DNA of 64,000 nucleotides, taken from positions 142,422,064 through 142,486,063 of the forward strand of contig CM040126.1 of assembly GCA_022559845.1 (NCBI GenBank), in the 5' to 3' direction. Source of the stretch: Amorphophallus konjac. Its lineage: Eukaryota > Streptophyta > Magnoliopsida > Alismatales > Araceae. This document shows positions 54,020 to 64,000 of the stretch, one piece after another. The position numbers were made by a program, and so were the translations under genes. The notes beneath the pieces were generated by a model. That model did no database searches and was not told the origin of the DNA. It saw only the letters and a program-made list of their open reading frames with translations. The stretch's first letter is position 1; each line of letters starts with the position of its first letter.

Positions 54020-56274
54020 TTTTGAGTCCTATGTAATTTTACTTGAGTCATTTGATGTAATTTACATTTTATTTGAGTCATGTCCCTAGGTCTTGCATTT
54101 ATTTTCCTATGTTTGAGTGTCATTAGAGTGTGTAATGTGCTAATTGGGCCTTATTTCTTCAGGCTTGGCCCAATGAGCTCCCCTACCCCTTCGGTTATCT
54201 GTCAATGAGTCTTTTGTCAGGGTCTTATTGTAAAATGTGAGTTTCCTATATATAGGGCCCCATTTCCTTCATTTGGAGGTAATGAATCAATCAATGAAAA
54301 AATTACCATTTGAGAGTCCAAAGCTTAGTTTAGTGGAGTGATTCCAACATTTTTTGGGTGAGAAACCCTAGGGGAGAGATTTCCCACCCTTCCCTCTCTT
54401 AATCCCTCTTTTTCACTCCACTTTCTCTCTCCTCATCACCCAATTTCAAATTTTCTTCTCTCTCCTCCCTTCCCAACCACCTCAACCCCCACCTACCATC
54501 ATTAAAGCCCTCCACTTCCCCATGGCCTCCATTACTCCACCCCCCTAGTCCCAAGGAGATCCCTCACCATTCCAACACCACTTTCCCCATTCCAACACAA
54601 TCAACCCCTTCCCCACACAACCCCACAACTTCCAATGCCATTTCAAATTTGAAATCCACCCTTCCCCCCACTCACTTGTGCCCCCCCTCACCTTCTCCTC
54701 TCACCCACCTTCCCAAATTCGTAGCTCCTCCTCCCACCACCTGTTAGACCCCCTTCCAGACCCCATTCTTCCCTTCCCCCACCTTAGAACACCCCCTCCT
54801 AGACCCCCTCACAGCCCGGGCTTTCCCCACACTCATCCACCCCATTTCCCCTCCCATATATCCCATTCCCCCCCATCATCATCAACCTACAGCTCTCAAC
54901 TGAAGATCTACAGCAGACCAGCAACTTGCAGCAGCCACCACGACCTCCTCCGGACGAGTTTGAAGACCCAAGAGCCATCGTCGGAAGCGTCTGCCAGTCG
55001 CCTTCACAAACGAAGTGGTTTCGTCTTCTTCCCATCTCCGAGTCGTCCAGGAGGTCCATTCTCCCACAGCTGCGAGGTTCTGCCTCGGCTGAGGACCTGA
55101 GCCGGCTTAGAAGCTCTGCCACGACCAGCCCCGAAGGAATCAGTCTTCAAGTCCTTCTTCAAAGTTCTTCATCGGCATGTCTACTTTCAGAATCAAGAAG
55201 CGGAAGCCCATTCAACATCCGGGAACAGAAGTTACCAATTTTCTTCCACGGTCGCGTGGCTCTGCCTTCCCCAGTCTGCATCGACACCTCCTCACTCTTC
55301 TGGCTCCTCAGATCGTCTCCGTTCTCTTCTGGCATCCCCGTTTCTTTTTCTGCAAAGAGGACTCACCCACGGTTCTAACGGCGCTGACGGCATCAAATTT
55401 AGAGTTCGGGAGCGGTCAGGACAGCCTCTGCATCCTACTGTTGGTGACCTGCCCCTGCTAGTCTGAGAAACAGAGGCCCTGTTCAAGCTCCTGCCCCGTC
55501 CAGCAGTGACTCCAGAAGAAATTACAAAAATTCTGAGGCATTCCCCTTCCTGTTACGAAGATTTCTCTGTCAGTCTCGCCATCAGCACAATTTCTGAGCA
55601 AGATCTACAACAGCAACACCGACCCTCTGTCTGGTTCGCTGACAGCAGGTAGATTCAGCGTCCACCCTTGTTCCTCGTTCTTTGCTTTGGTTTCCCCACC
55701 CCGCTTGGCCGGCTGAAGGCCCCTCCCTTCGTGGAGGTAGTATTGATGTAATATCATTAACCCCCACCCCAAGTTCCCCCTCCTGCGAGAGGTGTAGTGG
55801 TGTAATTTGTTTGGGGCAGGTCAAGCGACACCGCCGCGGCGTGTGGGGATCCACTCGCCTCCCCGCTCGCCCTCGTCTCCGACCGGGACCGGTTTCTTCA
55901 AACCGGTCGAGTAAGTGCTCAAACCTTCACTCCAATTAGTGCTTGTCTTTCAATATTAGTTCTTAATTCCGCTGGTTATGCGAGTGAGAGCCCGATCCTC
56001 AAGCTTCATAAACTTGAGTGATCACCGTGGGAATATTGTAACCGGTGCCGTTGGCACTTTGTCGGCCCCCCTTGACTTGGGCATCCCCACCCATTGGGAA
56101 TCAATTCTTGGCCTTGCTGGCCCTCTACCAGCAAGGGCCCAACCCCACATCCTCCCCTTGGCATTGCCAAGTCACCCCGGGCTTGGGTGAGTGACGATAG
56201 AGCGGTGGCCCAACTAGGCCCATTTTGAATGTGAATGTGCTTGCTTGCATTAGGTCCAAAGTTGTGTCACATCA
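53938..56274 (+). repeat. 3' LTR of E7 (2337 bp)
   Basis: Near-identical to 49116-51454. TATA box at 54247-54256. It ends TCACATCA followed by TTTAG. Confidence 0.95.
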
Positions 56275-56279
56275 TTTAG
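56275..56279. repeat. Right target duplication of E7 (TTTAG)
   Basis: Exact copy of 49111-49115. Confidence 0.95.
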
Positions 56280-56394
56280 TGTCTGAGGCGTGTCACATCA
56301 CACCTTGGCATCTACTTATCAGTTCGCTCCACTTCATTCCATTTTGTTGCACTTTCACTCCATTTTCGTCTCACTCCCTTCCAAAGCAGACGCC

Positions 56395-56407
56395 AAGGCG
56401 GGGCAGC
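56395..56407 (+). other. Purine-rich tract before E6 3' LTR
   Basis: AAGGCGGGGCAGC abuts the LTR; probable plus-strand primer, although it contains three C residues. Confidence 0.5.
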
Positions 56408-57777
56408 TGTAGACACGCCAAAAATGACGCTATGTTGATCAAATCTCATGTCACTATGATGACGCCCCAAAGTGAACTTGAATATATTCATAATATGAAG
56501 TTTTTCTATTTTCTTGTGTGTGGGTCTGTTTATTTTGCATTTTTGTGATTCGCGACCTAAAGAGGGGCGTTATTTAAATAGCGACCTTATCTAGGGCGTT
56601 TTCTCAGGAAAGGACGACTAAACGTCAGGGCGTCAATTCCTGGTATTATCCGATTTTAAAGTAAATGTAAAATCAATTTAATTATTGGTTAACGTCCTTC
56701 CTCATGGCGTGTTTTAAATTAACGCCTCTATCTTAGGCGTGTTCTCATGATTTTTAAACAAAGTAAGTTCTATTGCCAAAATTAGATCCAAGAAGTGACG
56801 CCCTTGATAGAGGTCGTGTTTTGAGTAACGTCTTGATGTAGGTCATCAATTCTGAATTGACGCCCGTATCTAAGTTCGTGTTTTAGTTCGGAGTCCTGCC
56901 TTTTTCCATCTTTCCCTTACAGTTCCCTGCCTTGTTTCAACCTCTTGCTCGATGTTAATCCTTTCCCTGGATATTCCTTTCCCGTTCTTATCTTCCCTTG
57001 TTTGATCACATCCGATTGGAATCTTATATAAGGAAGCCTGGATCAATCGTCATAAGGTTGAACACCCACATATACAGAGAAAAAAGATTGCAGGTTCTGT
57101 ACGAGCAGAGTTTTCTTCTTCCTGTGCGGTCGTTCCTCTGCATCCTTTTCATAGGAGTTCACTCGTTTCCACTGCTTCTTCTTCTTCCCATCAACATATT
57201 CTTCACACGGTTTCCCTTTACTGTCATCAGGGACAGCAGGGTTCTTTTATTTCGTTTATTTTGTTTATGAGCATATCATCCTTCATCCCACCGTCAGTCT
57301 TTCTTATTGCATTAAGTCCTATCATCATCATTATCATATCATATATCCTTCCCTAGCTCTTCTCTAGGGGTTTAAAAAAAACAAAAAGAGGTGCACATGT
57401 TGATTTCATTTTTCAACATCATATTCTTTATTTGGGATTGATACTACTTGCATTGGCTGATCCCTTTTCGTTTTGCTTTGTTTCATTGTCTTTTTTGCAA
57501 GGTAATCAAAAGGAGAACCCTTCTCATCGGCCGGCCGATTGAAGAAGGAGGAAGGAACTTCACATCATCCCGCGTTCCAACTTCACCAGGTATTCGCGAT
57601 CTCTTTTTATTATTATTGAGGTAACCCCTCTGACGATCACATCTCCATTTTTGCACCACGTGCAAGCTTTTTCTTCCCCTTATTTATGCATTAATCATTA
57701 TTCTCCCATCTTCTTCTTGTTTTTTTTCACATCATTTATTCTCTTGTGATTTTGTGAGGGATTAATGCCCATCCACA
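56408..57777 (+). repeat. 3' LTR of E6 (1370 bp)
   Basis: Copy of 32925-34295 with scattered changes. Hairpin array at about 56551-56879, TATA box at 57025-57033, followed by TTCTG at 57778-57782. Confidence 0.95.
56551..56879. repeat. Inverted-repeat array, U3 of E6 3' LTR
   Basis: Same units as 33068-33396, with a few arm substitutions, for example GGGCGTG becoming TGGCGTG near 56706. Confidence 0.72.
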
Positions 57778-57782
57778 TTCTG
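57778..57782. repeat. Right target duplication of E6 (TTCTG)
   Basis: Exact copy of 32920-32924. Confidence 0.95.
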
Positions 57783-57895
57783 TGGCGTCAACGTGAGGGC
57801 TATTGTGCGTCGACGTGATCAATGAGTGAGAAATGCCCATTTTGCCTTTTTCTTCAGACGCGTTGACGCAGTAGCAGACTGCGTCGACGCGGTCC
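57783..57895. repeat. GTCGAC-type inverted-repeat array (right of E6)
   Basis: Units include GCGTTGACGCAG, a loop of about seven bases, and CTGCGTCGACGC near 57861-57891 (one G-T pair), and GGCGTCAACGTG ... GTGCGTCGACGT at 57783-57818. Confidence 0.6.
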
Positions 57896-58394
57896 GTTGT
57901 CCTGGGTTCTTTTTCTTCTTCTCTTTAATTGACTTTGCTTTGGCTTCAAATGAAAATTTTTAAGAGTCCACAAGCCCCCATGACCAAGACTTGATCAGTC
58001 GAATGGTTGGGGGCTGGGACTTCGGTGGGAGCATGAGGGATCGAAGCACCATGCGTTGTCACCTCAGGCAGAAGGACCAACGGTGTTGAAAGATGGGCAG
58101 ATTCGCTCAGAGGGGCCCCCACCGAGCGAGGGGCTTTTGCCTTCTTTGCCCGATAGCCATGGCCTTCATGGAGGCCAGCATCAATCTTTGATTGGGGTCT
58201 TTTCGCTTAGCCCCCATCACTCCAACTCTTCCCCGGTGAGGGCCCGCTTGCCCTTGTCTCATGCTACTGGGGGGGCCTCGATCTCATGTACCTCGGGAGG
58301 GGCCCCCCAAGCAACATCAACTGTCCCCTCCATGGTATCCTCCCCCTCAGTGGGCTACCTCAGTCGGGGCGGTCGGCCGACCTTCTCCGACGCT
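57896..58394. other. E8 region 3' of the antisense gene
   Basis: G/C-rich short ORFs, no family recognised. The minus-strand exon of the antisense relic may extend to about 58350. Confidence 0.35.
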
Positions 58395-59169
58395 ACGGGG
58401 AATCTCTACAAACAGAAGTAAAATAGTTAGAGGAAAGCCAAAGGAAGCAGTGGACAAAGCCAAGTTACCTGAGCATAGCGCCAGATTTGGCCTCGGAAAG
58501 AAGCTCCACGGTGGATCGCTTATTGCTTTGAAGAATTTTAATACCATCTTTGACCTCTTGGGAAAATGTCGGAGGCCTTTTGGGAAGCACCGACTGGAAG
58601 TTTAGCAGGACCGAGAAAAGATAGGGGGAGCCCTTAAAATAGTCTACCCAGAAATACTGGGTCTTCCACCCCTTGTGCGAGGAATCCTGAGGGAGAGGGT
58701 AACACAGCTCATCGCTCTCCTTGCCTGGAGAAAGAAGAAGCCTTTCCCGACCTGTGCGTGCTCTTTCAGCTCATAGAAGGTGTGAAAGAGGTCAAGGGAT
58801 TCAGGGACACTACCTTTTGACAGAGGACGATAAAAGAGAAGATGAAGGTGTACGAGTTATAGACCAACTGGATGGTATGCAGTTAGTAGGAATTCAACAA
58901 CTTAATGATAAAATGTGGAGGGGGAGAAGGAAGCCACACTTCCAAGCCAGTAGATAACTACATAAAATGCCTGAGCGAGTGCTCAGGCTTCACTCAAGAG
59001 GCTTATGGATAGAAAATGAATACCACTAGGGTAGCTGGTACTGAAATTTGAGCTCTTTCATCTCATTTGTCGTGAGCTCACTGTGGAGATGGCGGTAAGA
59101 CATCGGAGCCAAACTTCCTGCTCCTTGCTCAGCTGCCTTGTTGCAGGCGTCTTTATTTCGCTCCGCCAT
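58395..59169 (-). pseudogene. Decayed antisense gene, PF04195-like (putative gypsy-type transposon)
   Basis: On the minus strand an ATG at 59169 opens MAERNKDACNKAAEQ, then SYRHLHSELTTNEMKELKFQ and a stop. Frame-shifted segments follow: CGFLLPLHILSLSC, HTFYELKEHAQVGKGFFFL, SHKGWKTQYFWVDYFKGSP and PPTFSQEVKDGIKIL. The PLHxFxxxxL, YxL and SHKGWKxxxFxV wording is characteristic of the PF04195 plant family. A possible 63-bp GT-AG intron (58468-58406) follows. At least three frame or stop lesions. A second ORF on this strand (59396-59058) overlaps the start and may be an upstream exon. Confidence 0.55.
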
Positions 59170-59650
59170 AAAGGATGTGGAAGATGGTGATATGCTAGAG
59201 AGTCTGATGAACTCGCAGGAGGAGGAAGCTGATGGATCACCTCCGCGGTAGTCTTTGCAAGCTCCACAAAAGCTCTAACAATCTCTTGCTCTCTTCGGTT
59301 CCCTTCCAGGACATGAATCTCCCTAAGAACTCGCGTAAGCGGGGGGGATGAAGAAACCCTAATAGTGAAAGCAGGGAGGACAGGTGTGAGGGGCACTTAT
59401 AGCTCTAAACGGCCTTGAGAGAATTGTCGCAACATCTCTAAAGGGTGCATGCCTCGAGACGACGCATCCAAATCGGCACAAGAAGACGTGATCATTACGC
59501 TCGAGCCCCCACACACTAGGGCAACAACATTAATGGACCCGAGAATCAAAGTAGGGATAGCTCATAATGGCCGACTCCCGCCCAGGCCGAAAACCCCGAT
59601 GGATATTCTTACTCTCCAAGCCTATTCTTGGCTCGAGAGTAGGGGGGCAA
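59170..59650. other. E8 region before the LTR
   Basis: Contains the minus-strand ORF 59396-59058 (unknown, helical EIVRAFVELAKTTAEVI stretch) and ends in the purine tract AGTAGGGGGGCAAG. Confidence 0.35.
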
Positions 59651-59651
59651 G

Positions 59652-60505
59652 TGGAGAGGGATAGATTTGTGGCCCAATATTTACACGACCCAACAGTCCA
59701 ACTCTGTGCAGCCTAATAAGTGACAATCTCAGCAGGGCCCACTTACCACGAGACCTCGGTAAAGCGGATCGATAATAACCCACCAAGACTTGGCTCAGAT
59801 GCCCGATCGAAGGCCCCTCGACACTCGAGAAGAGCCTAGCGGACAACTAATCGAGCCATCAGAAGGTGGATGAATGCTTTCTCAAGGGGGTGCCCCAACC
59901 TCAGACTCCATGTGTGGGCAGGAGATATCCCTTATCTCCTATGGATCGCCTATCATCGAGACTCCCTAGTGAGCCTGGGCTAATTTCTCGCGACTGAGCA
60001 CTTATCCCTCATTATCTCAGCGGATACTACGCTGCCCTCAGAGAGTGGGAAGTTTAAGGGGATAGGGGGAGGGAAAGAGTCCCTGAACAGTGAGAGTTCT
60101 TATTAAGGACGTAATGCCCCCTGCCAAACTCTCACGCTTCCTCTATTCCAGAAAGGGAGCCGCTATCTATATAAACTCAGAGAACCCCTCCAGAAAGGTA
60201 AGCCAATTCTAGTCACTTCAATTGGTGAAGAGGGGTCGCATGCCCTACACCTCCTTTGCCTCCCTTCCGCACCTTGCTCGTACCATTTGCTGAGTTAAGC
60301 ATCGGAGGGTTTTTCTCGAGATCATATTCCTGGGACCCCTGATCGCTTCATGTCCTTTTACATAACTCCATTACGAGGTGGCTATGTCTGACGATTGCTC
60401 TAGATCTGACAGTTCGCGACTTCGCATGAGATCTCGCCTCTTCATACTATATACTCATCTAGCGGCTCTCGGATATCATTAATTCCTTGAGGTCAACTTC
60501 AATGT
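59652..60505 (+). repeat. Probable 3' LTR of E8
   Basis: Starts TGGAGAGGG directly after the purine tract. It has TATATAAA at 60168 about 500 bp in and ends near GAGGTCAACTTCA. No second copy is in the window, so the limits are inferred. Confidence 0.5.
60168..60175 (+). promoter_or_regulatory. TATA box, E8 LTR
   Basis: TATATAAA within CTATCTATATAAACTC. Confidence 0.6.
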
Positions 60506-61897
<1,392 letters not shown>

Positions 61898-62345
61898 GTC
61901 ATGCCCTGAGCCATATGTGTGCAGTGGAAGAAACTCGGGGAAACGTAGGCAGTCGGCACTACGTCTCAAGCTAGCAATATAGTCATAGCGTAAATCATTC
62001 ACACATAAGATGAATGAACATAATAATTGATAAAAATCTTACTTTTATTGATAATAATGATCCAAAGTTACATAATTTCGACTCTTATTCCACTAGACTT
62101 AAGAAAAAGGAAATTACATAACATGACTCAATAAAGACCAAAGTTACGTGATGACTCCAAACTAATTTAAAGACACCAAGACACTCTAAGTCTTCTCTCG
62201 ATCATCAATCATCGCTCTTGGACCCATTGCTAGCATAATCCGAGTTTGACTCACTTGAACTTCCTGAAAAGATTAGGAAAATAGGTATGAGCACACTTGC
62301 CCAATAGGTATCTTCGCATCAACATGGAAGCAAGCTTTAAATATG
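61898..62345 (-). mobile_element. E9: fragment of an E5-family LTR
   Basis: TGTCATGCCCTGAGCCATATG onward matches E5 26840-27250 base for base with moderate divergence. It begins directly after the GTGTG end of the minisatellite and is cut at 62345 by E10. Confidence 0.85.
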
Positions 62346-62722
62346 TTAGGGTGCTAGGCCCGGATACAGAGGGGGGGTGAATGTATCCTGTTAGAAATAA
62401 TGCCCAAATAGAAAAAATAGATGCTAGGCAAATTCTGAAATTAAGCTAATTCGATTAAGCAAAATAACAAGCAGGTGGAGTGAGCCTATCCAAGCATCGA
62501 GCGGAAGCAAATCAAGCAATCAAACCACTGCTCAATAGATTTTTTAGGTGGTTCGGTCCTCCAGACCTACATCCACCCCTCACTCCCAACCGGAGTGAGG
62601 CTTCACTAGCAAACGCTAGAACCAAGCAGACTCAGTCTGCGAACAAGGTGCTGCCACACAGCTTGACCCGGGGAACAACCTCCCCTCTTCCTCCCAACCG
62701 GAGGGACACCCCAAGTGACTCT
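62346..62722. mobile_element. E10: unclassified LTR-element fragment
   Basis: Begins TGTTAGGGTGCTAGG within E9, contains a G7 run (GAGGGGGGGTGAATG) of the kind common in plant Copia-type LTRs, and is cut by E11. No coding motif, so the class is uncertain. Confidence 0.4.
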
Positions 62723-63085
62723 TGTAGACACCCAATTTTAGCCGATAAATTGAGCATTTTCTTTGTTCTCCTAGTCGATGCCCCAATTGATTCTTAATTG
62801 GTTGATTGTCTGGGATTTCTTCCCCTTTCTTGGCCCAATGCTTCAATTCCATACCTTGGATCTCGTCTCGAGTCTGGCATTCCCGCGCTATTTGTTCTTA
62901 TCGCTTTCTTGTTCATAGCACGTTGTGGATCTAATTGAAATTATCCTTTGATCAGTTGTTATTTCTTGACATTTGATCATTATGACATCAATTTTGGGTG
63001 TTACTCTCCTTCAACATTTGATTAAATGACTGCCCAATGGGTTTTTCTCCATTTTTATACCATTTAATGGGCCTTTACCTGTTGC

Positions 63086-63146
63086 GCTATATCTCCATAG
63101 CGCGTTCTTCATTATCGCGCTATGGAAGTATAGCGCCTTATCAGAC
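63086..63146. repeat. Inverted-repeat array of E11, upstream of TATA
   Basis: Two hairpins: GCGCTAT-six bases-ATAGCGC (63089-63107) and GCGCTAT-six bases-ATAGCGC (63118-63135), both with perfect 7-bp stems, about 205-265 bp before the TATA box. Confidence 0.75.
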
Positions 63147-63350
63147 AGAGTCCCTCTCCAGGCCGGACTCCCTTATTTCGATTCGGAGGCCTTATTGGGT
63201 AAGTTGCTGACTGTGTTCCTTATCCAGGAAGGTTTCTAAACCTATCAGGAGTCTTTCCCCCTCATTAATCGGCAATATTACCTCGATTTGAGCCGCCAAG
63301 TCATCGGATTGAATCAAACTCCGACCTAGGGTTTGTGTTCGATCTTCTTC

Positions 63351-63360
63351 CTATAAATTC
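63351..63360 (+). promoter_or_regulatory. TATA box, E11 LTR
   Basis: CTATAAATTC, about 60 bases before the GAGGAGGAGG leader stretch. Confidence 0.55.
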
Positions 63361-63845
63361 ATCCCTTTGGCCGTCGTTTGAGGGGGATGCAACTCGAGTT
63401 ATTGACGAGGAGGAGGAAATACTCCGTGTACAATCGATAAATCCTCGCTCCTCGCATGTTCAAGGGAGTATTTAGGGCTTTTCCTTGTGTTTTTCCTCTT
63501 TCATCTTTCTTTTCCCCTCCGGATTTTTAATCTTTTCATAGCATTGCATCCTGATTTCAAAACACTCCTTTTACAAAATACATGCATACATACACACCAC
63601 ACCTGTCTTTTGCCCATTCATAGGGGTTTAAAAACCACCAAACCCCCAGGTAATCGAGCCCCCTTTTACATGCTTTTGATTAAGGATAAGGGCAGATTAT
63701 ACTCAAATCTCGATCTAATGGGCTTTATATTTGTTGTTTATGATTGTCCACAGGCACTGGAAGATTGATACGTGGAGCCCTTGCACCTTGGCCGGCCTTG
63801 GAGCAAGGAAGGAACGAATCCAAATAAACCCCGCTACCTGTCTTA

Positions 63846-63908
63846 TATCGCGCTATACTAAGTTAGCGCGACCTGAAGAAGGCGCTGGGACGATATAGCG
63901 CGTTAATC
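63846..63908. repeat. Second inverted-repeat cluster of E11
   Basis: CGCGCTA-eight bases-TAGCGCG (63849-63870) and GGCGCT ... AGCGCG (63882-63902), the same arm family as 63086-63146. Confidence 0.65.
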
Positions 63909-64000
63909 TTCAGGCCCCCGGCTCCCCTTTATGGATTTCTGAGGTATGTAACATGCCCCGTCCTAATCTCTTATTGTTTGGCATGTTTCTAGCTTCAGTG

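Larger units (their letters stand above)
49116..56274 (+). mobile_element. E7: non-autonomous LTR retrotransposon of the E1/E3 group
   Basis: LTRs 49116-51454 (2339 bp) and 53938-56274 (2337 bp), starting TGATGGGGACATC and ending TCACATCA, with perfect TTTAG duplications. The copies are close to identical (about 1% different by eye), so it is the youngest member of its group here. The internal 2.5 kb encodes a protease-like segment, unknown proteins, and an integrase C-terminal/chromodomain-like tail. RT, RNase H and the integrase core are absent. It inserted into E6 after E6 arrived. Confidence 0.93.
32925..57777 (+). mobile_element. E6: Tat-lineage Ty3/gypsy retrotransposon (~17.7 kb plus E7 insert)
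   Basis: LTRs 32925-34295 (1371 bp) and 56408-57777 (1370 bp), TG...CA ends, perfect TTCTG duplications. Order: LTR, non-Met primer site, hairpin-rich leader, gag, protease with G-patch, RT, RNase H, second (archaeal-type) RNase H, integrase, a long non-coding 3' region with an antisense gene, E7 insert, purine tract, LTR. The second RNase H and antisense ORF are marks of the Tat lineage (Ogre/Retand relatives). LTRs differ by roughly 2% by eye. pol carries several stops and a frameshift, so this copy is defective. Confidence 0.93.
57783..60505 (+). mobile_element. E8: 3' remnant of an older Tat-type element
   Basis: Consists of a repeat array continuing from 32885, a decayed antisense gene (58395-59169), a purine tract (59633-59650) and a probable 3' LTR (about 59652-60505) with a TATA box. 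The order antisense ORF, purine tract, LTR is the 3' layout of Tat elements. The left part probably includes some of 30148-32919. The ends are approximate. Confidence 0.6.
62723..64000 (+). mobile_element. E11: Tat-like LTR, truncated by the window end
   Basis: Starts TGTAGACACCC (E6 starts TGTAGACACG), preceded by ACTCT. A GCGCTAT/ATAGCGC hairpin array lies upstream of CTATAAATTC at 63351, and AGGGGTTTAAAAA at 63622 recalls E6 at 33882. It probably extends beyond the window. Confidence 0.6.

Overview
The window is from a plant nuclear genome with a high transposon load. It contains Ty3/gypsy Tekay-type and Tat-type polyproteins, tRNA-primed LTR elements with 5-bp target duplications, plant TATA boxes, GT-AG introns and no bacterial-style genes. 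The species cannot be named from the sequence. I saw no ordinary host protein gene, rRNA, tRNA gene or CRISPR array. Almost every base belongs to LTR retrotransposons inserted into each other, and exact LTR ends plus target duplications (TSDs) allow the insertion order to be read.

Layout. E1 (1-15779, start outside the window) is a non-autonomous element. It holds E2 (2066-12731), a young Tekay/Del chromovirus with 3030-bp LTRs and a gag-pol broken by three stop codons. After E1 come 260 bp of an old transposon gene (PF20167-like), then E3 (16040-25357), a relative of E1 whose 5' LTR carries a solo Tekay-like LTR (E4, 17928-21140, minus). The PF20167-like gene resumes at 25358-26433. E5 (26840-30147, minus) is a Tekay-like LTR with its primer site but no body. 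30148-32924 is unclassified and probably belongs with E8.

E6 (32925-57777) is a Tat-lineage element of about 17.7 kb once its insert is removed. It has gag, protease with G-patch, RT, two RNase H domains, integrase, and on the opposite strand a spliced plant-mobile-domain/DUF7745-like gene with its own TATA box. E7 (49116-56274), a third member of the E1/E3 group, sits inside it. E8 (57783-60505) is the 3' end of an older Tat element with a decayed antisense PF04195-like gene. 60506-61897 holds long TG/GA microsatellites and a seven-copy minisatellite. E9, E10 and E11 are LTR fragments nested at the right edge.

Two things stand out. First, short GC-centred inverted repeats are arrayed in the non-coding parts of five or six different elements. 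Each element has its own stem sequence, and the arrays often lie just upstream of the TATA box. E2 (Tekay) and E6 (Tat) share the same stem although they are different lineages, and a homologous hairpin in E4 and E5 shows a compensatory base-pair change. In E6 the arrays also bracket the antisense gene. Second, E1, E3 and E7 form a non-autonomous group lacking RT and the integrase core but keeping a protease-like segment, conserved proteins of unknown function and an integrase C-terminal/chromodomain-like tail. Identity and age statements are by-eye estimates.
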